Shown piece by piece: positions 1-7,781 of a DNA stretch of 64,000 bases; position 1 is the first letter of the stretch, and every line of letters starts with the position of its first letter. The notes under the pieces were generated by a model. It worked only from the letters and a program-made list of their open reading frames with translations. It was not told the origin of the DNA and ran no database searches. Position numbers and translations under genes: made by a program. The stretch is from Dokdonella sp. GTDB taxonomy: Bacteria; Pseudomonadota; Gammaproteobacteria; Xanthomonadales; Rhodanobacteraceae. The DNA is taken from positions 1 through 64,000 of the forward strand of contig NZ_JAGIAG010000008.1 of NCBI RefSeq assembly GCF_017744955.1, written 5' to 3'.

Positions 1-117
1 CGTCGCGCGGATGCGCGTGGCGCCCAGGCTGGGATCCACGCGCCCCAGCGAGCTGTCGATGCTGCCCTGGAACTGCGTGTTCTCGGTGAAGTTGCGCAGA
101 GTGGAAATGCCGGTCAT
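1..117 (-). CDS. Unknown protein of the T3SS locus, N-terminal 39 residues only
   Basis: An open frame begins at an ATG at 117 and runs off the left edge without a stop. An AAGGGGA Shine-Dalgarno-like element lies a few bases upstream. The visible peptide begins MTGISTLRNFTENTQFQGS and is polar, with no signal peptide or membrane segment. I do not recognise it. It has its own promoter region carrying the dyad shared by other T3SS transcription units (198-218), so it is probably the first gene of a further T3SS operon. A secreted component, gatekeeper or chaperone is possible, but the fragment is too short to decide. Confidence 0.55.
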   Translation of the reverse strand, partial: MTGISTLRNFTENTQFQGSIDSSLGRVDPSLGATRIRAT

Positions 118-197
118 GGGAGTCCCCTTCGATGCGTGGATGGTTGAAGCGCGAGCGTGAGTCTGCAAATTTCGTCACGGACGCGACAGCCGGGACT

Positions 198-218
198 ATC
201 CCTAGCTAGGGATTACCC
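198..218 (-). promoter_or_regulatory. T3SS promoter dyad, copy A
   Basis: Bases 198-213 form a perfect 16-bp palindrome, ATCCCTAGCTAGGGAT. Read on the minus strand, 218-206 is GGGTAATCCCTAG. The site lies 80-100 bp upstream of the ATG at 117. It matches sites ahead of sctV, the harpin-like gene and the small gene at 22537. It is a candidate operator for a dimeric regulator. The resemblance was judged by eye. Confidence 0.6.
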
Positions 219-438
219 TTGGAGATGATCGACGCGCGAAGGGGCTCGGCAGGGGTGCGAAAAACGGCGATGCGCGCGACGGGAATGTCCGGGCCCCCTG
301 TCTACAATCTCGACCGGGAATACGTGGAGATGTCGATAGGCGGACGCGAGCGGGCGGCAGCGGAATTCGAAGGCGCACCAAGCGAATGCGCGGATCGGGC
401 CTGTTCCGCCGATCCGCGACGAGCCCGCGGGCGCAGTC

Positions 439-464
439 GCGCTCGCGGAACGTCCCGCGAGCGC
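439..464 (-). terminator. Hairpin downstream of sctP
   Basis: GCGCTCGCGG (439-448) pairs with CCGCGAGCGC (455-464) across a 6-nt loop, starting 4 bp past the sctP stop. There is no T tract, so it may be a 3' stabilising structure or a weak terminator at the end of the sctV-to-sctP operon. Confidence 0.45.
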
Positions 465-467
465 CGG

Positions 468-1613
468 CTAGGCGTGGAAGATCGGCTCGATCGTCAGCTT
501 GCCGAGCGCGCTGTCGGCGAAGCGCTGCATCAGCTCGTCCTGGCTCGCGAGCAGCGTGTCGTAGGCGTCGCGCGAGCGCACGTCGGCGCGCAGCTGCCAG
601 CCGTTGTCGGTCTTCGTCAGCCAGAGGTCGGTGCCGGGCAGCACATCGTTCTGCATGCGCAGCAGCACCTCGCGCGAGCGCCCGCGCGTGCTGCGCGGAT
701 CGCTGACCAGCATCTGGCGTACGTGCTTCTGCACCAGCTCGGACAGCGCCGGCGCGACGTTGCCGAAGGACGCGGCCGCCTGTGCTTGCTGCGCTCCGTT
801 CGCCGCCTGTTGCTGCGGTTGTGGCGCGTTGGCGGTCTCGGCGGACATCGGCGTCGGCGTGCTGCCGCTGCCGGTCTGCGCCGCCCCTGCGTCGCCGCCT
901 CCCTCCATGTCGTCCTCGCCGTGCGCGACGCGCGCGGTCGGAGCGGCCTGGGTCTCGCCGTCGGCAGCCTTGCGCGCCAACGCCTGCGCCGTCTCGGCAT
1001 CGCCGGAGTCGACCTTGCGCTTGTTCTCCACGCCCTGCTTGCCGTTCGGCGCGGCGGCGTCGTCCGGAGCGGTCTTGACCGGCTCGCTCCGCGGCGTCGG
1101 TGTTTCGCTGCTGCGCATGGGCTGCTGCTCGGTCTCGGCGGTGCGCTGCGCATCGTCGGCGCGGGCCGGATTCGGCGCAAGATCCTGGCGATCCGACTTC
1201 GGCGCCGGCGCCTCGTGCGACGGCGATGCCGCGCGCTCGTTGTGGACCGGCTCGTCCTTGCGTTCGTCGACCGGCGCGAAGGCGTTCTGCAGCATCGCGC
1301 GGAAGCGTTCGGCCGTGTTGAGGCCGGCCAGCGCGCCGCCGAATTTCGGCGTCGCAGCGCCGTCCGTCGTGGGTCGTGCCTCCGTTCCCGGCGGCTTGCC
1401 GGCCAGGGTGCGATCGTCGCGGCCCTGCGACTGCATCAGATTGCGGAACTGCGCGACTTCCTCGCGCGTCGGCGCCTCGCCGGCCTGGCGCGCGACGCCT
1501 TCGCGCACGCCGGTCTCGACGGCGACGCGCTCGACCCGCGCCTTCTCGTCGGCGGCGTGGCGGCGCTGGCGATGAGCGGCCTGACTGGTTTGCACGTCGT
1601 TGTTGATCAGCAT
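468..1613 (-). CDS. sctP: T3SS needle-length regulator SctP (HpaP/YscP-like)
   Basis: This 381-residue protein is the probable molecular ruler and substrate-specificity switch of the T3SS. Residues 1 to about 280 are low-complexity and hydrophilic, rich in Ala, Gln, Asp and Glu, as in YscP/HpaP rulers. The last 90 residues are a compact conserved domain ending LGKLTIEPIFHA, with the LWLTKTDNGWQLRADVRSRD strand pattern of the HpaP C-terminus. It is the last gene of the operon, 4 bp after sctO, the standard place for this family. The identification rests on position, composition and the C-terminal domain. The exact subfamily, HpaP or YscP, is uncertain. Confidence 0.72.
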   Translation of the reverse strand: MLINNDVQTSQAAHRQRRHAADEKARVERVAVETGVREGVARQAGEAPTREEVAQFRNLMQSQGRDDRTLAGKPPGTEARPTTDGAATPKFGGALAGLNTAERFRAMLQNAFAPVDERKDEPVHNERAASPSHEAPAPKSDRQDLAPNPARADDAQRTAETEQQPMRSSETPTPRSEPVKTAPDDAAAPNGKQGVENKRKVDSGDAETAQALARKAADGETQAAPTARVAHGEDDMEGGGDAGAAQTGSGSTPTPMSAETANAPQPQQQAANGAQQAQAAASFGNVAPALSELVQKHVRQMLVSDPRSTRGRSREVLLRMQNDVLPGTDLWLTKTDNGWQLRADVRSRDAYDTLLASQDELMQRFADSALGKLTIEPIFHA

Positions 1614-1617
1614 GACG

Positions 1618-2103
1618 TCACCTCATTGCGTGCGCGGGCACACGGTACAGCTCTTCGCCGTCCTGTTCCTCGCGTCGTTCCTGTTCGGCCTGATGCCGGC
1701 GCGACCAGTCGCCGCGGAATTTCTCCAGCGCGTCGACCTTGGCCTGCGCGCGGCGCAGCTGGACGATTTCCTCGCGCAGCTTCGCCTCGGCCTGCACCAC
1801 GTCCCGCTCCGCCGCGGCGACCGCGGCGTCGCTCCTGACGATCTCGCCGTCGAGCCAGAGCCGATGCCGCTCGGCGCGCTCGAGCCAGTCCGGCGCCAGC
1901 CGCTGCGGGTCGTCCAATGCGCTTTCGCACGCCTGCAGATGCGCGCGGCGGCGGTCGCCGACGTCGGAGCGCGCCTGCTTGGCCAGATCGCGGCGCTGCT
2001 CGGCCTGCGCGACTTCGGCGCGGCACTCCGAGACGCGCTTCTGTATCGCCTCCAGGCGCAGGTCGCGCACGCGGCACAGCGGTTCGAGCGGGAATCGTTT
2101 CAT
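1618..2103 (-). CDS. sctO: T3SS central stalk protein SctO (YscO/HrpO family)
   Basis: This 161-residue protein is almost entirely charged alpha helix with heptad character and no membrane segment. It matches SctO/FliJ proteins, which form a two-helix coiled coil inside the SctN ATPase hexamer and contact the export gate. It begins MKRFPLEPLCRVRDLRLEA, the typical N-terminal start of the first helix. Its ATG overlaps the sctN stop by 4 nt (ATGA), and sctP follows after 4 bp. Sequence conservation in this family is low, so the call rests on length, coiled-coil nature and the N-O-P gene order. Confidence 0.8.
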   Translation of the reverse strand: MKRFPLEPLCRVRDLRLEAIQKRVSECRAEVAQAEQRRDLAKQARSDVGDRRRAHLQACESALDDPQRLAPDWLERAERHRLWLDGEIVRSDAAVAAAERDVVQAEAKLREEIVQLRRAQAKVDALEKFRGDWSRRHQAEQERREEQDGEELYRVPAHAMR

Positions 2104-3452
2104 CGGAACATACCGGTCAGGCGCACGACGGCGTCGTCGTAGCCGCTGAGGGCTTCGGCCGGCTGGCGCAGGAAGGCGTTGATGTCGTTGATCTTCGACA
2201 CGGCGACGTCGGCTTCCGGATCGTTGCCCGCACGATACTCGCCGAGCTGGAGCAGGAGTTCAATGTCGCGATACTTCGACAGATAGCGGCGCAGCAGGCC
2301 GGCCGCTTCCTGGTGTTCCTGCGACGCCACGCGCGGCATCACGCGGCTGGCGCTGGACAGGATGTCGATCGCCGGATAGTGGTTCGAGGCGGCGAGCTTC
2401 TTCGACAGGTAGATGTGGCCGTCGAGGATCGAGCGCACTTCCTCGCCGACCGGATCGCTGCCTTCCTCTTCCTCGATCAGCACGGTGTAGAACGCCGTGA
2501 TGGTGCCGCGATCGTTGTTGCCGGCGCGCTCGAACAGGCGCGGCAGCGCCGAGAACACCGACGGCGTGAAGCCGCGCCGCGTCGGCGGCTCGCCCATCGC
2601 CAATCCGACGTCGCGCAGCGCGCGCGCGAAGCGGGTGACCGAATCCATCATCAGCAGGACGCGCAGGCCCTGGTCGCGGAAATACTCCGCGATCGCCGTG
2701 CCGACGTAGGCGACGCGGCTGCGTTCGAGCGCGGGCCGGTCCGAGGTCGCGACGATGACGACGCTGCGGCGCAGGCCCTCCTCGCCGAGGCTGTCCTCCA
2801 TGAACTCGCGCACTTCGCGGCCGCGTTCGCCGACCAGCACGATCACGTTGACGTCGCTCTGCGCGCCGCGCGCGAGCATGCCGAGCAAGGTGCTCTTGCC
2901 GCCGCCGGCGGTGGCGAAGATGCCCAGGCGCTGGCCTTCGCCGACGCTGAGCATTCCGTCGATCGCGCGCACGCCGGTGGGCAGCGGCCGGTCGATCAGA
3001 CGGCGCTTGAGCGGATTGGGCGACGACGCGTAGACCGAGGCGCGCTGGCGCGCGTCGAGCGGACCGAGGTCGTCGAGCGGTTCGCCGTGCGCATCGAGGA
3101 TGCGACCGAGCAGGCCGCTGCCGACCGGTACGCTCGCTTGGCGCCCCGTCGCGGTGACGGTGGTCGCGGCCGAAATGCCTTCGAGCGGACCGAGCGGAGT
3201 CAGCAGGGTGTGGTTGCGCGAAATGCCGACGACCTCGGCCGGCAGCTGGAAACCGCTGTCGGCTTGTTCGAGCAGGCACAGCTCGCCGATCGCGGCATTG
3301 ATGCCAGTCACGCGCACCAGGGTGCCGTAGGCCTCGGCGACGCGGCCGACGCGCTGCAAGGTCTCGCCGCTGGCGAGCGCGCGCAGCAGCGGCTGCGGCG
3401 CCGTCGCGGCGATCGCTTCGGTCGTGCCGGCCGGGTCTTCAGTCAGCGGCAT
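2100..3452 (-). CDS. sctN: T3SS export ATPase SctN
   Basis: This 450-residue protein resembles the F1-ATPase beta subunit and energises unfolding and chaperone release of secreted substrates at the cytoplasmic face of the injectisome. An N-terminal beta-barrel (about 1-100) precedes the RecA-like domain. The Walker A loop is GIFATAGGGKST, with Lys near 186. The Walker B strand is LLMMDSVTRFARA, and MGEPPTRRGFTPSVFSALP is the family signature. The C-terminal helical domain ends about residue 450, the usual length. The start overlaps the sctL end by 14 nt and the stop overlaps sctO by 4 nt, so translation is coupled. Confidence 0.97.
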   Translation of the reverse strand: MPLTEDPAGTTEAIAATAPQPLLRALASGETLQRVGRVAEAYGTLVRVTGINAAIGELCLLEQADSGFQLPAEVVGISRNHTLLTPLGPLEGISAATTVTATGRQASVPVGSGLLGRILDAHGEPLDDLGPLDARQRASVYASSPNPLKRRLIDRPLPTGVRAIDGMLSVGEGQRLGIFATAGGGKSTLLGMLARGAQSDVNVIVLVGERGREVREFMEDSLGEEGLRRSVVIVATSDRPALERSRVAYVGTAIAEYFRDQGLRVLLMMDSVTRFARALRDVGLAMGEPPTRRGFTPSVFSALPRLFERAGNNDRGTITAFYTVLIEEEEGSDPVGEEVRSILDGHIYLSKKLAASNHYPAIDILSSASRVMPRVASQEHQEAAGLLRRYLSKYRDIELLLQLGEYRAGNDPEADVAVSKINDINAFLRQPAEALSGYDDAVVRLTGMFR

Positions 3453-4146
3453 CGAGGGATTCTCCGGCGGCGGACGTCGCGGACGGTTCGTCCGGCCGGG
3501 TGTCGCTCGGCGCGACCTCGGCGTGCGCGACCTGCTCGCGCGCCATCGCCAGGATCGTGCGCACCTGATCGAGCTGTTCGCGCAGGCCGGCGCGCACGAC
3601 GCCGCCCTCGGTCTCGATCACGCAGTCGAATTCACCGAACTCCGGCGTCGCGACGATCTCGGTGGTCGGCGTGCCGCCGATGCCCAGGCCGTCTCCGGCG
3701 AGGCGCAGCCGCGTCGCTTCGGCGACGTCGGGGTGCACGCGCACGACGAGATTCGGCTCGAACGCGAGCTGCCGCACCGCTTCGCCGACCAGTACCGGTA
3801 CCAGCTTGTCGGCGCCGAGCGCGGGCGCGATGCGTTCGACCACGGCGACCGCGAGGTCGGTGATCTGGCCGCGCATGCGCTCGGCGAGCTGCTCGCGCGC
3901 GGTGTGCAACGCGGCGACCGCGGCGGCGAACTGGTCCAGTCCGTCGCGCCGTCCCTCGGCGAGTCCTTCCGCGCGTGCCTCAGCGCGCGCGGCGTCGAGT
4001 TCGCCGTCGAGCGCATGGATCGCCTGGTTGGCCTGATCGACCAGTTCCTGCGCGCGGCTCAGCGGCAGCCAGGCCGAGGCCGGAATCACGCGGCCGTTGA
4101 CGCCGAGGGCGTAGCGCTCCTTAAGGTCGATGAAGGCCGCGGTCAC
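3439..4146 (-). CDS. sctL: T3SS ATPase regulator/stator SctL (FliH/YscL/HrpE family)
   Basis: This 235-residue protein links the ATPase SctN to the cytoplasmic SctQ/SctK sorting platform and restrains ATPase activity. The middle (about 35-110) is a long charged helix with Ala/Arg/Glu repeats. The C-terminal domain includes VVRVHPDVAEATRLR and the GEFDCVIETEGGVVRAG strand typical of FliH/YscL. The start is GTG at 4146, overlapping the sctK stop as GTGA. An extra Ser/Ala/Asp-rich tail of about 25 residues overlaps the sctN start. Order K-L-N supports the call. Confidence 0.9.
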   Translation of the reverse strand: MTAAFIDLKERYALGVNGRVIPASAWLPLSRAQELVDQANQAIHALDGELDAARAEARAEGLAEGRRDGLDQFAAAVAALHTAREQLAERMRGQITDLAVAVVERIAPALGADKLVPVLVGEAVRQLAFEPNLVVRVHPDVAEATRLRLAGDGLGIGGTPTTEIVATPEFGEFDCVIETEGGVVRAGLREQLDQVRTILAMAREQVAHAEVAPSDTRPDEPSATSAAGESLDAAD

Positions 4147-4796
4147 AGGTGCGCGACGGCCGCGCTCTCGCGCGCCGCTCCGAGATATTGGGTGACGGTC
4201 TCCGGCGGCAGCCAGGCGTCGCGGCGCTCGCCGGACGCGCTCGACGGAAACGCGAGCTTGACGCGTTCGGCCAGCAGTGGGTGCTGGTTCGCGGCATAGG
4301 TGATCAGTTCGACGCGGCCGCGCTGGCGCAGCAGCTCGGCGATCGCGTCGGCATTGTCGAGCACGCGCGCGAGGCCGGCCAGCGCGCAGTGGCGCACGCC
4401 ATCGGGCACCGCGCCGCGCCAGGGATCGGTGCTCAGCGCGAACGAGACGCGCGCGGCACCGATCGCTTCGCGCAGGCGCAGCACCTCGCTGCGGTCGACG
4501 CGCGCGCGCAGCGCCGGCGAGAACGCGAGCGCGCCGAGATCGAGCGCCGCGCCGCGCAGGCGTTCGCCGGAAAACAGAGCCGCCGGATGCTGCTCGATCC
4601 AGGCGGATTCGTTGGCGGCGCCGAGGTCGAACAAGGTCGGCGCCGCGCGCTCGATGCGCAGCGCCAGCATGCGCCTGCCGAGTGGCGTACTGCGCGCGCG
4701 CTCGACCAGGACCGGTGGTACGTCGCCGAAACGGCTCGCGTGCGCGCCGTCCAGGCTGGACTTCAACAGCGCGGACCAGCGCGCATCAAGTGCCAT
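4143..4796 (-). CDS. sctK: T3SS sorting-platform protein SctK (YscK-like)
   Basis: This 217-residue cytoplasmic protein has no signal or membrane segment and lies exactly between sctJ and sctL. In the Ysc family that place is held by SctK, which connects the SctD cytoplasmic ring to the SctQ pods. Motifs such as RSEVLRLREAIGAARVSFAL and a helical C-terminus resemble the weakly conserved YscK group. The start overlaps the sctJ stop by 11 nt, and the stop overlaps the sctL GTG. The call is mainly positional, because SctK proteins diverge strongly. Confidence 0.7.
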   Translation of the reverse strand: MALDARWSALLKSSLDGAHASRFGDVPPVLVERARSTPLGRRMLALRIERAAPTLFDLGAANESAWIEQHPAALFSGERLRGAALDLGALAFSPALRARVDRSEVLRLREAIGAARVSFALSTDPWRGAVPDGVRHCALAGLARVLDNADAIAELLRQRGRVELITYAANQHPLLAERVKLAFPSSASGERRDAWLPPETVTQYLGAARESAAVAHL

Positions 4797-5658
4797 CGCG
4801 ACGGCTCTGATCGGCCGAGCGGCCGCTCAGGAACGCGGCCAGGGCGGAGCGGCTGCGCCACAGCAGCAGCAGCGCGGCGAGCAGGGTCAGACCGGCGAAC
4901 ACGATCAGGAGGCCTCGCGTGACGTCCATGCGCATGGCGAAGCGCTGCAGATCGCCGGGCGCATCCTTGCTCGTGCTCGGTTCGGCGGCGGTCGGCGCCG
5001 CGCCATCCTGGAACGCGGCCCGGGTGAAGAACTTCACCGTCACGCGATCGGGATTGTCGAGGCCTTCCACGGCGTCCTTGACGATCGCCTTGATGTCGGT
5101 CTCGCGCTCCTGCACGCGCGCGCCCGGCGCCACGACCAGCACCACGGCCGCCGAGGCCGAATCGGTCTTGCCGCCGATCAGGTCGCGGTCCGGCAGGGCC
5201 ACGTGCACACGCGCGTTGATCACGCCGTCGATCCGCTGCAGCGTGTCGGAAAGCTCCTCGCTGAGCGCGTACAGGTAGCGCGCCTTGTCCTCGGTCGGCG
5301 AGGCGACGAAGCCTTCCTTCTTGAACACCTCGCCCATCGACGGGTGCGCGCTGCGCGGCAGGCCGGCGGCCTCCAGGATCGCCATCGCGCTCGGCAGGTC
5401 CTTCTTGCCGACCTTGACGGTCCATTCGGTGCCTCGGTCGGCCTTGTTCTTGTCGACGTCGATGCCCATCCGCAGCAGCGCCGCAGCGACCTCGTTCGCC
5501 TGCGTCTCGTCGAGGTTGGAGTACAGCACCTGCGAGTCGCTCATGCAGCCTGCGAGCCCGAACGCGAACAGCAGCACGGTCAGGACACGCAGGACGAAGC
5601 GCGATCCGGCCGCGCGCGGTTCGGATCGGACGGGGTGTTGCTGGCGGGCCGGAAGCAT
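4786..5658 (-). CDS. sctJ: T3SS inner-membrane ring lipoprotein SctJ
   Basis: SctJ (290 residues) forms the periplasmic inner-membrane ring with SctD. The sequence has a hydrophobic N-terminus ending in the lipobox LAGC (Cys near 38). Two ring-building domains follow, with YALSEELSDTLQRIDGVINA and ARVHVALPD in the family pattern. A C-terminal membrane segment, LLIVFAGLTLLAALLLLW, precedes a short basic tail. I chose the ATG at 5658; the open frame extends further but only over the sctI region. The gene lies 11 bp after sctI and overlaps sctK. Confidence 0.95.
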   Translation of the reverse strand: MLPARQQHPVRSEPRAAGSRFVLRVLTVLLFAFGLAGCMSDSQVLYSNLDETQANEVAAALLRMGIDVDKNKADRGTEWTVKVGKKDLPSAMAILEAAGLPRSAHPSMGEVFKKEGFVASPTEDKARYLYALSEELSDTLQRIDGVINARVHVALPDRDLIGGKTDSASAAVVLVVAPGARVQERETDIKAIVKDAVEGLDNPDRVTVKFFTRAAFQDGAAPTAAEPSTSKDAPGDLQRFAMRMDVTRGLLIVFAGLTLLAALLLLWRSRSALAAFLSGRSADQSRRDGT

Positions 5659-5669
5659 GGCGGCGATCT

Positions 5670-6059
5670 CTACGATTGCTGGCGGAACAGCTGCTGCACA
5701 CCGTCGGACGTGCGGTTGGCGACGTTCGAGGTCATCTCGGCGTGGAACAGGAACTCGTGGCACTTCACGGTCATCTGCATCATCTCGCCCGGCGTGGGTT
5801 CGGCGCCGGCTTCGAGATTGGCCGTGATCTCGTTGATGTTGCCGACGCGGCCGTTCAGCGACTCGAAGTTCTGCAGTACTGCCTGGAAGCCCGGCGAAAT
5901 CGGCTCGATCGCCGGCGGCGCCGAAACCTGGGCAGGCGCTGCGTTCGCGTACGCCTCCTGGAAGCGGGCGACGTCGTAGACCGCGGCCTGGCTCTGTGGA
6001 CCGCTCACCTGCGGCACTGCGGTCAGCGCCGCCAGGTCGATCGACTGGATCGGTGTCAT
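5670..6059 (-). CDS. sctI: T3SS inner-rod protein SctI
   Basis: This 129-residue small secreted protein lies between the needle-like gene and sctJ, as in prgHIJK and yscFGHIJ. The N-terminal half is disordered and rich in Pro, Ala and Gln. The C-terminal 50 residues are the conserved helical part, TPGEMMQMTVKCHEFLFHAE followed by TSNVANRTSDGVQQLFRQQS, which matches the YscI/HrpB rod family. ATG 6059 was chosen because AGGAGAGG lies just upstream; an in-frame ATG 14 codons earlier has no such site. Confidence 0.87.
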   Translation of the reverse strand: MTPIQSIDLAALTAVPQVSGPQSQAAVYDVARFQEAYANAAPAQVSAPPAIEPISPGFQAVLQNFESLNGRVGNINEITANLEAGAEPTPGEMMQMTVKCHEFLFHAEMTSNVANRTSDGVQQLFRQQS

Positions 6060-6130
6060 GAAAGCCTCTCCTCTGATGGCTGCAACACGCCGGTACGGCA
6101 CCGCGCACGAACTTCGACGCTCCCCGCCCG

Positions 6131-6153
6131 GCGCCGCCCGGGACGGGCGGCGC
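6131..6153. repeat. Strong inverted repeat between the needle-like gene and sctI
   Basis: GCGCCGCCC (6131-6139) and GGGCGGCGC (6145-6153) form a perfect 9-bp GC-only stem with a 5-nt loop inside the 166-bp gap after the needle-like gene. There is no T run. It may protect the upstream transcript or partly attenuate transcription, letting needle subunits be made in excess over the rod protein. Confidence 0.5.
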
Positions 6154-6225
6154 GGCCCTTGCGGGCCGGCGGATTTCCGAAGCGACGCCGTTCGCGGCGC
6201 GGGCCGGTCGAACCGGCGCGGACGT

Positions 6226-6579
6226 TTAGTTCTTGCGACCCAGGGTTTCCAGCGCCGAGCCGACCGCGTTGTTCGAGGTCGCCGAGTTGGTCGACAGGAA
6301 CTGCATCTTCAGCGAAGCCGCGGTCAGCAGCGTCACCGTCGACGGCTGGTCCTGGCCGTTCTCGCCGATCTGCGAGGACAGGTCGGTGATCTCGGTCGCC
6401 TGCTTGTCGAGCACCTTGCCCCACGCCTTCGCCATCGCCTGGTACCAGCTGTTGGCGGCCGTGTTCGAGACCGGACCCGGCAGCGAGTTGCCCGGCGGAT
6501 TGAACGAGCCGGCACCCGGATTCGCGATCGGCGCCGGTGCGCCACCGCCCAGCATCATGTTCGGGATGTTGTTGCTCAT
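6226..6579 (-). CDS. sctF: Needle-like T3SS subunit (probable SctF)
   Basis: This 117-residue protein stands between sctD and sctI, the position of the needle subunit (PrgI) in prgHIJK. Residues 1-42 are rich in Gly, Pro, Asn and Ala. The rest is a predicted helix-loop-helix ending in LKMQFLSTNSATSNN and a short amphipathic tail, without Cys, signal or membrane segment. Classical needles are about 80 residues, so this one is N-terminally extended. The C-terminal 70 residues resemble the end of the glycine-rich protein at 20540-21271, including an identical KMQFLST core. GAGGAG precedes the ATG at good spacing. An EspA-type filament protein is the alternative. Confidence 0.62.
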   Translation of the reverse strand: MSNNIPNMMLGGGAPAPIANPGAGSFNPPGNSLPGPVSNTAANSWYQAMAKAWGKVLDKQATEITDLSSQIGENGQDQPSTVTLLTAASLKMQFLSTNSATSNNAVGSALETLGRKN

Positions 6580-6593
6580 CGCAGTTTCTCCTC

Positions 6594-7781
6594 TCAGAGT
6601 AATGCGCCTTTCACGCTTTCGCGCGAATAGCGCTGGATATTGCCCGCACCGTCGCGGACAAGTACTTCACCGTTCTCGACGCCGATGAATGTGTTGCCGC
6701 TCGGCAACTTGCCACCCTTGAAGTACGTGGCGCCGTCGGCTCCGCGCAGATACGGATCGTCTTCGGAACCGAAGACGTCCTTGATGCGCTTCGCGTCCGG
6801 CACGACGTGCTCCGGCTGCTCGGGATCGAGATTGTTCGGACTCACCTTCAGACCGCGGTTCTTGTTCAGATCCTGAATCGTGCGCGACGCGAGAATCTTC
6901 TTCAGCTCCGTGCGGTCGCCGAAATGCCCTTCCACCGCGACCACGCCTTCGCCGATCCATTTCGTCCTGACCGGAAGCGAGCTGAGGCGGAAGGATTCGG
7001 AGACGTCGGCCTCGAGCTGCGGACCGCTCTTGACGTCGATCTCGGCCTTGATATTGCGCTGCGCGAGGCGCGTGCGCAGGGTTTCCAGGTCCTGATCGCG
7101 CTCGACATAGCCGCTGACGAGCGGCTGATCGGCCTTGCTGCCGGCGTTGATGCGCAACCCCTTGTAGCCCAGCTGGTCGATGATCGCGCGCAGTTCCCCG
7201 TCGCGCGGCTGCGCCGGCGCGGGCGCGGCCGGCGGCTGGGCGTTGTTCTGCGCCAGCAGCAGGGCGCCGATGCTGGCCCCCATCAGCGCCATCGCGACGA
7301 CCAGGGTGGCGATGCGATTGCTGCGCTGACGCGGCGGCTGCTCGCCCGCTTCCGCGCGCGGCGCCGGTTCGAGCTGCGACAGCAGGGTTTGCCAGCGCTC
7401 GCTCCAATGCGGACCCAGCGCGAAGCAGGCGCCGCCGATGCGCAGCAACGAGAACGGTTTGATTTCCTGCGGATCGCCCGGATGCAGCACGCGATCGTCG
7501 ATGCGCACCTCGGCGTCGACCGCGCGCACGGCCAGATCCTCGCCGTTGCGCGTGACGATGCAATGGTGCGCGGCGACGCCGGCATCGCTGAAGATCAGGT
7601 CGCAGTCGTCGCTGCTGCCGATCATCAGGAAGCTGCTTTCCTGCAGCTTGCGCTCGGCGCCGGCGTGCACGCCGGCGAGCACGCGCAAAGCCCACACGTC
7701 GGCCGCGCTGTGCCCGTTGCCCTTGACCATGGTCTTGGGCGCCTCTTCGGCGGGACGTTTGCGCGTCGACCAGACTTGCAT
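6594..7781 (-). CDS. sctD: T3SS inner-membrane ring protein SctD with cytoplasmic FHA domain
   Basis: The protein has 395 residues. The N-terminal cytoplasmic FHA-like domain (about 30-130) contains FLMIGSSDDCDLIFSD and VAAHHCIV. A membrane helix (about 157-177) and periplasmic ring-building modules follow. In the injectisome SctD binds SctJ and SctC in the periplasm and SctK in the cytosol. Start ATG 7781 shares one base with the sctC stop (TGATG), indicating coupled translation; a second in-frame ATG lies 17 codons on. The C-terminal 60 residues include a compact beta-rich region around SGNTFIGVENGEVLVRDGAG. Confidence 0.9.
   Translation of the reverse strand: MQVWSTRKRPAEEAPKTMVKGNGHSAADVWALRVLAGVHAGAERKLQESSFLMIGSSDDCDLIFSDAGVAAHHCIVTRNGEDLAVRAVDAEVRIDDRVLHPGDPQEIKPFSLLRIGGACFALGPHWSERWQTLLSQLEPAPRAEAGEQPPRQRSNRIATLVVAMALMGASIGALLLAQNNAQPPAAPAPAQPRDGELRAIIDQLGYKGLRINAGSKADQPLVSGYVERDQDLETLRTRLAQRNIKAEIDVKSGPQLEADVSESFRLSSLPVRTKWIGEGVVAVEGHFGDRTELKKILASRTIQDLNKNRGLKVSPNNLDPEQPEHVVPDAKRIKDVFGSEDDPYLRGADGATYFKGGKLPSGNTFIGVENGEVLVRDGAGNIQRYSRESVKGALL

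Larger units (their letters stand above)
118..467. other. 350-bp gene-free region between sctP and the leftmost unit
   Basis: No credible coding frame is seen; the open frames here are GC-driven shadows. It holds the presumed promoter of the leftmost minus-strand gene, with a perfect palindrome at 198-213, and a hairpin just after the sctP stop (439-464). The middle part, about 220-435, shows nothing recognisable. Confidence 0.6.

Noticed and set aside
219-1838. A 539-codon plus-strand open frame over sctP
   Set aside because: It is antisense to sctP and has no domain. Its Arg/Leu/Ala-rich composition matches other shadow frames in this window.
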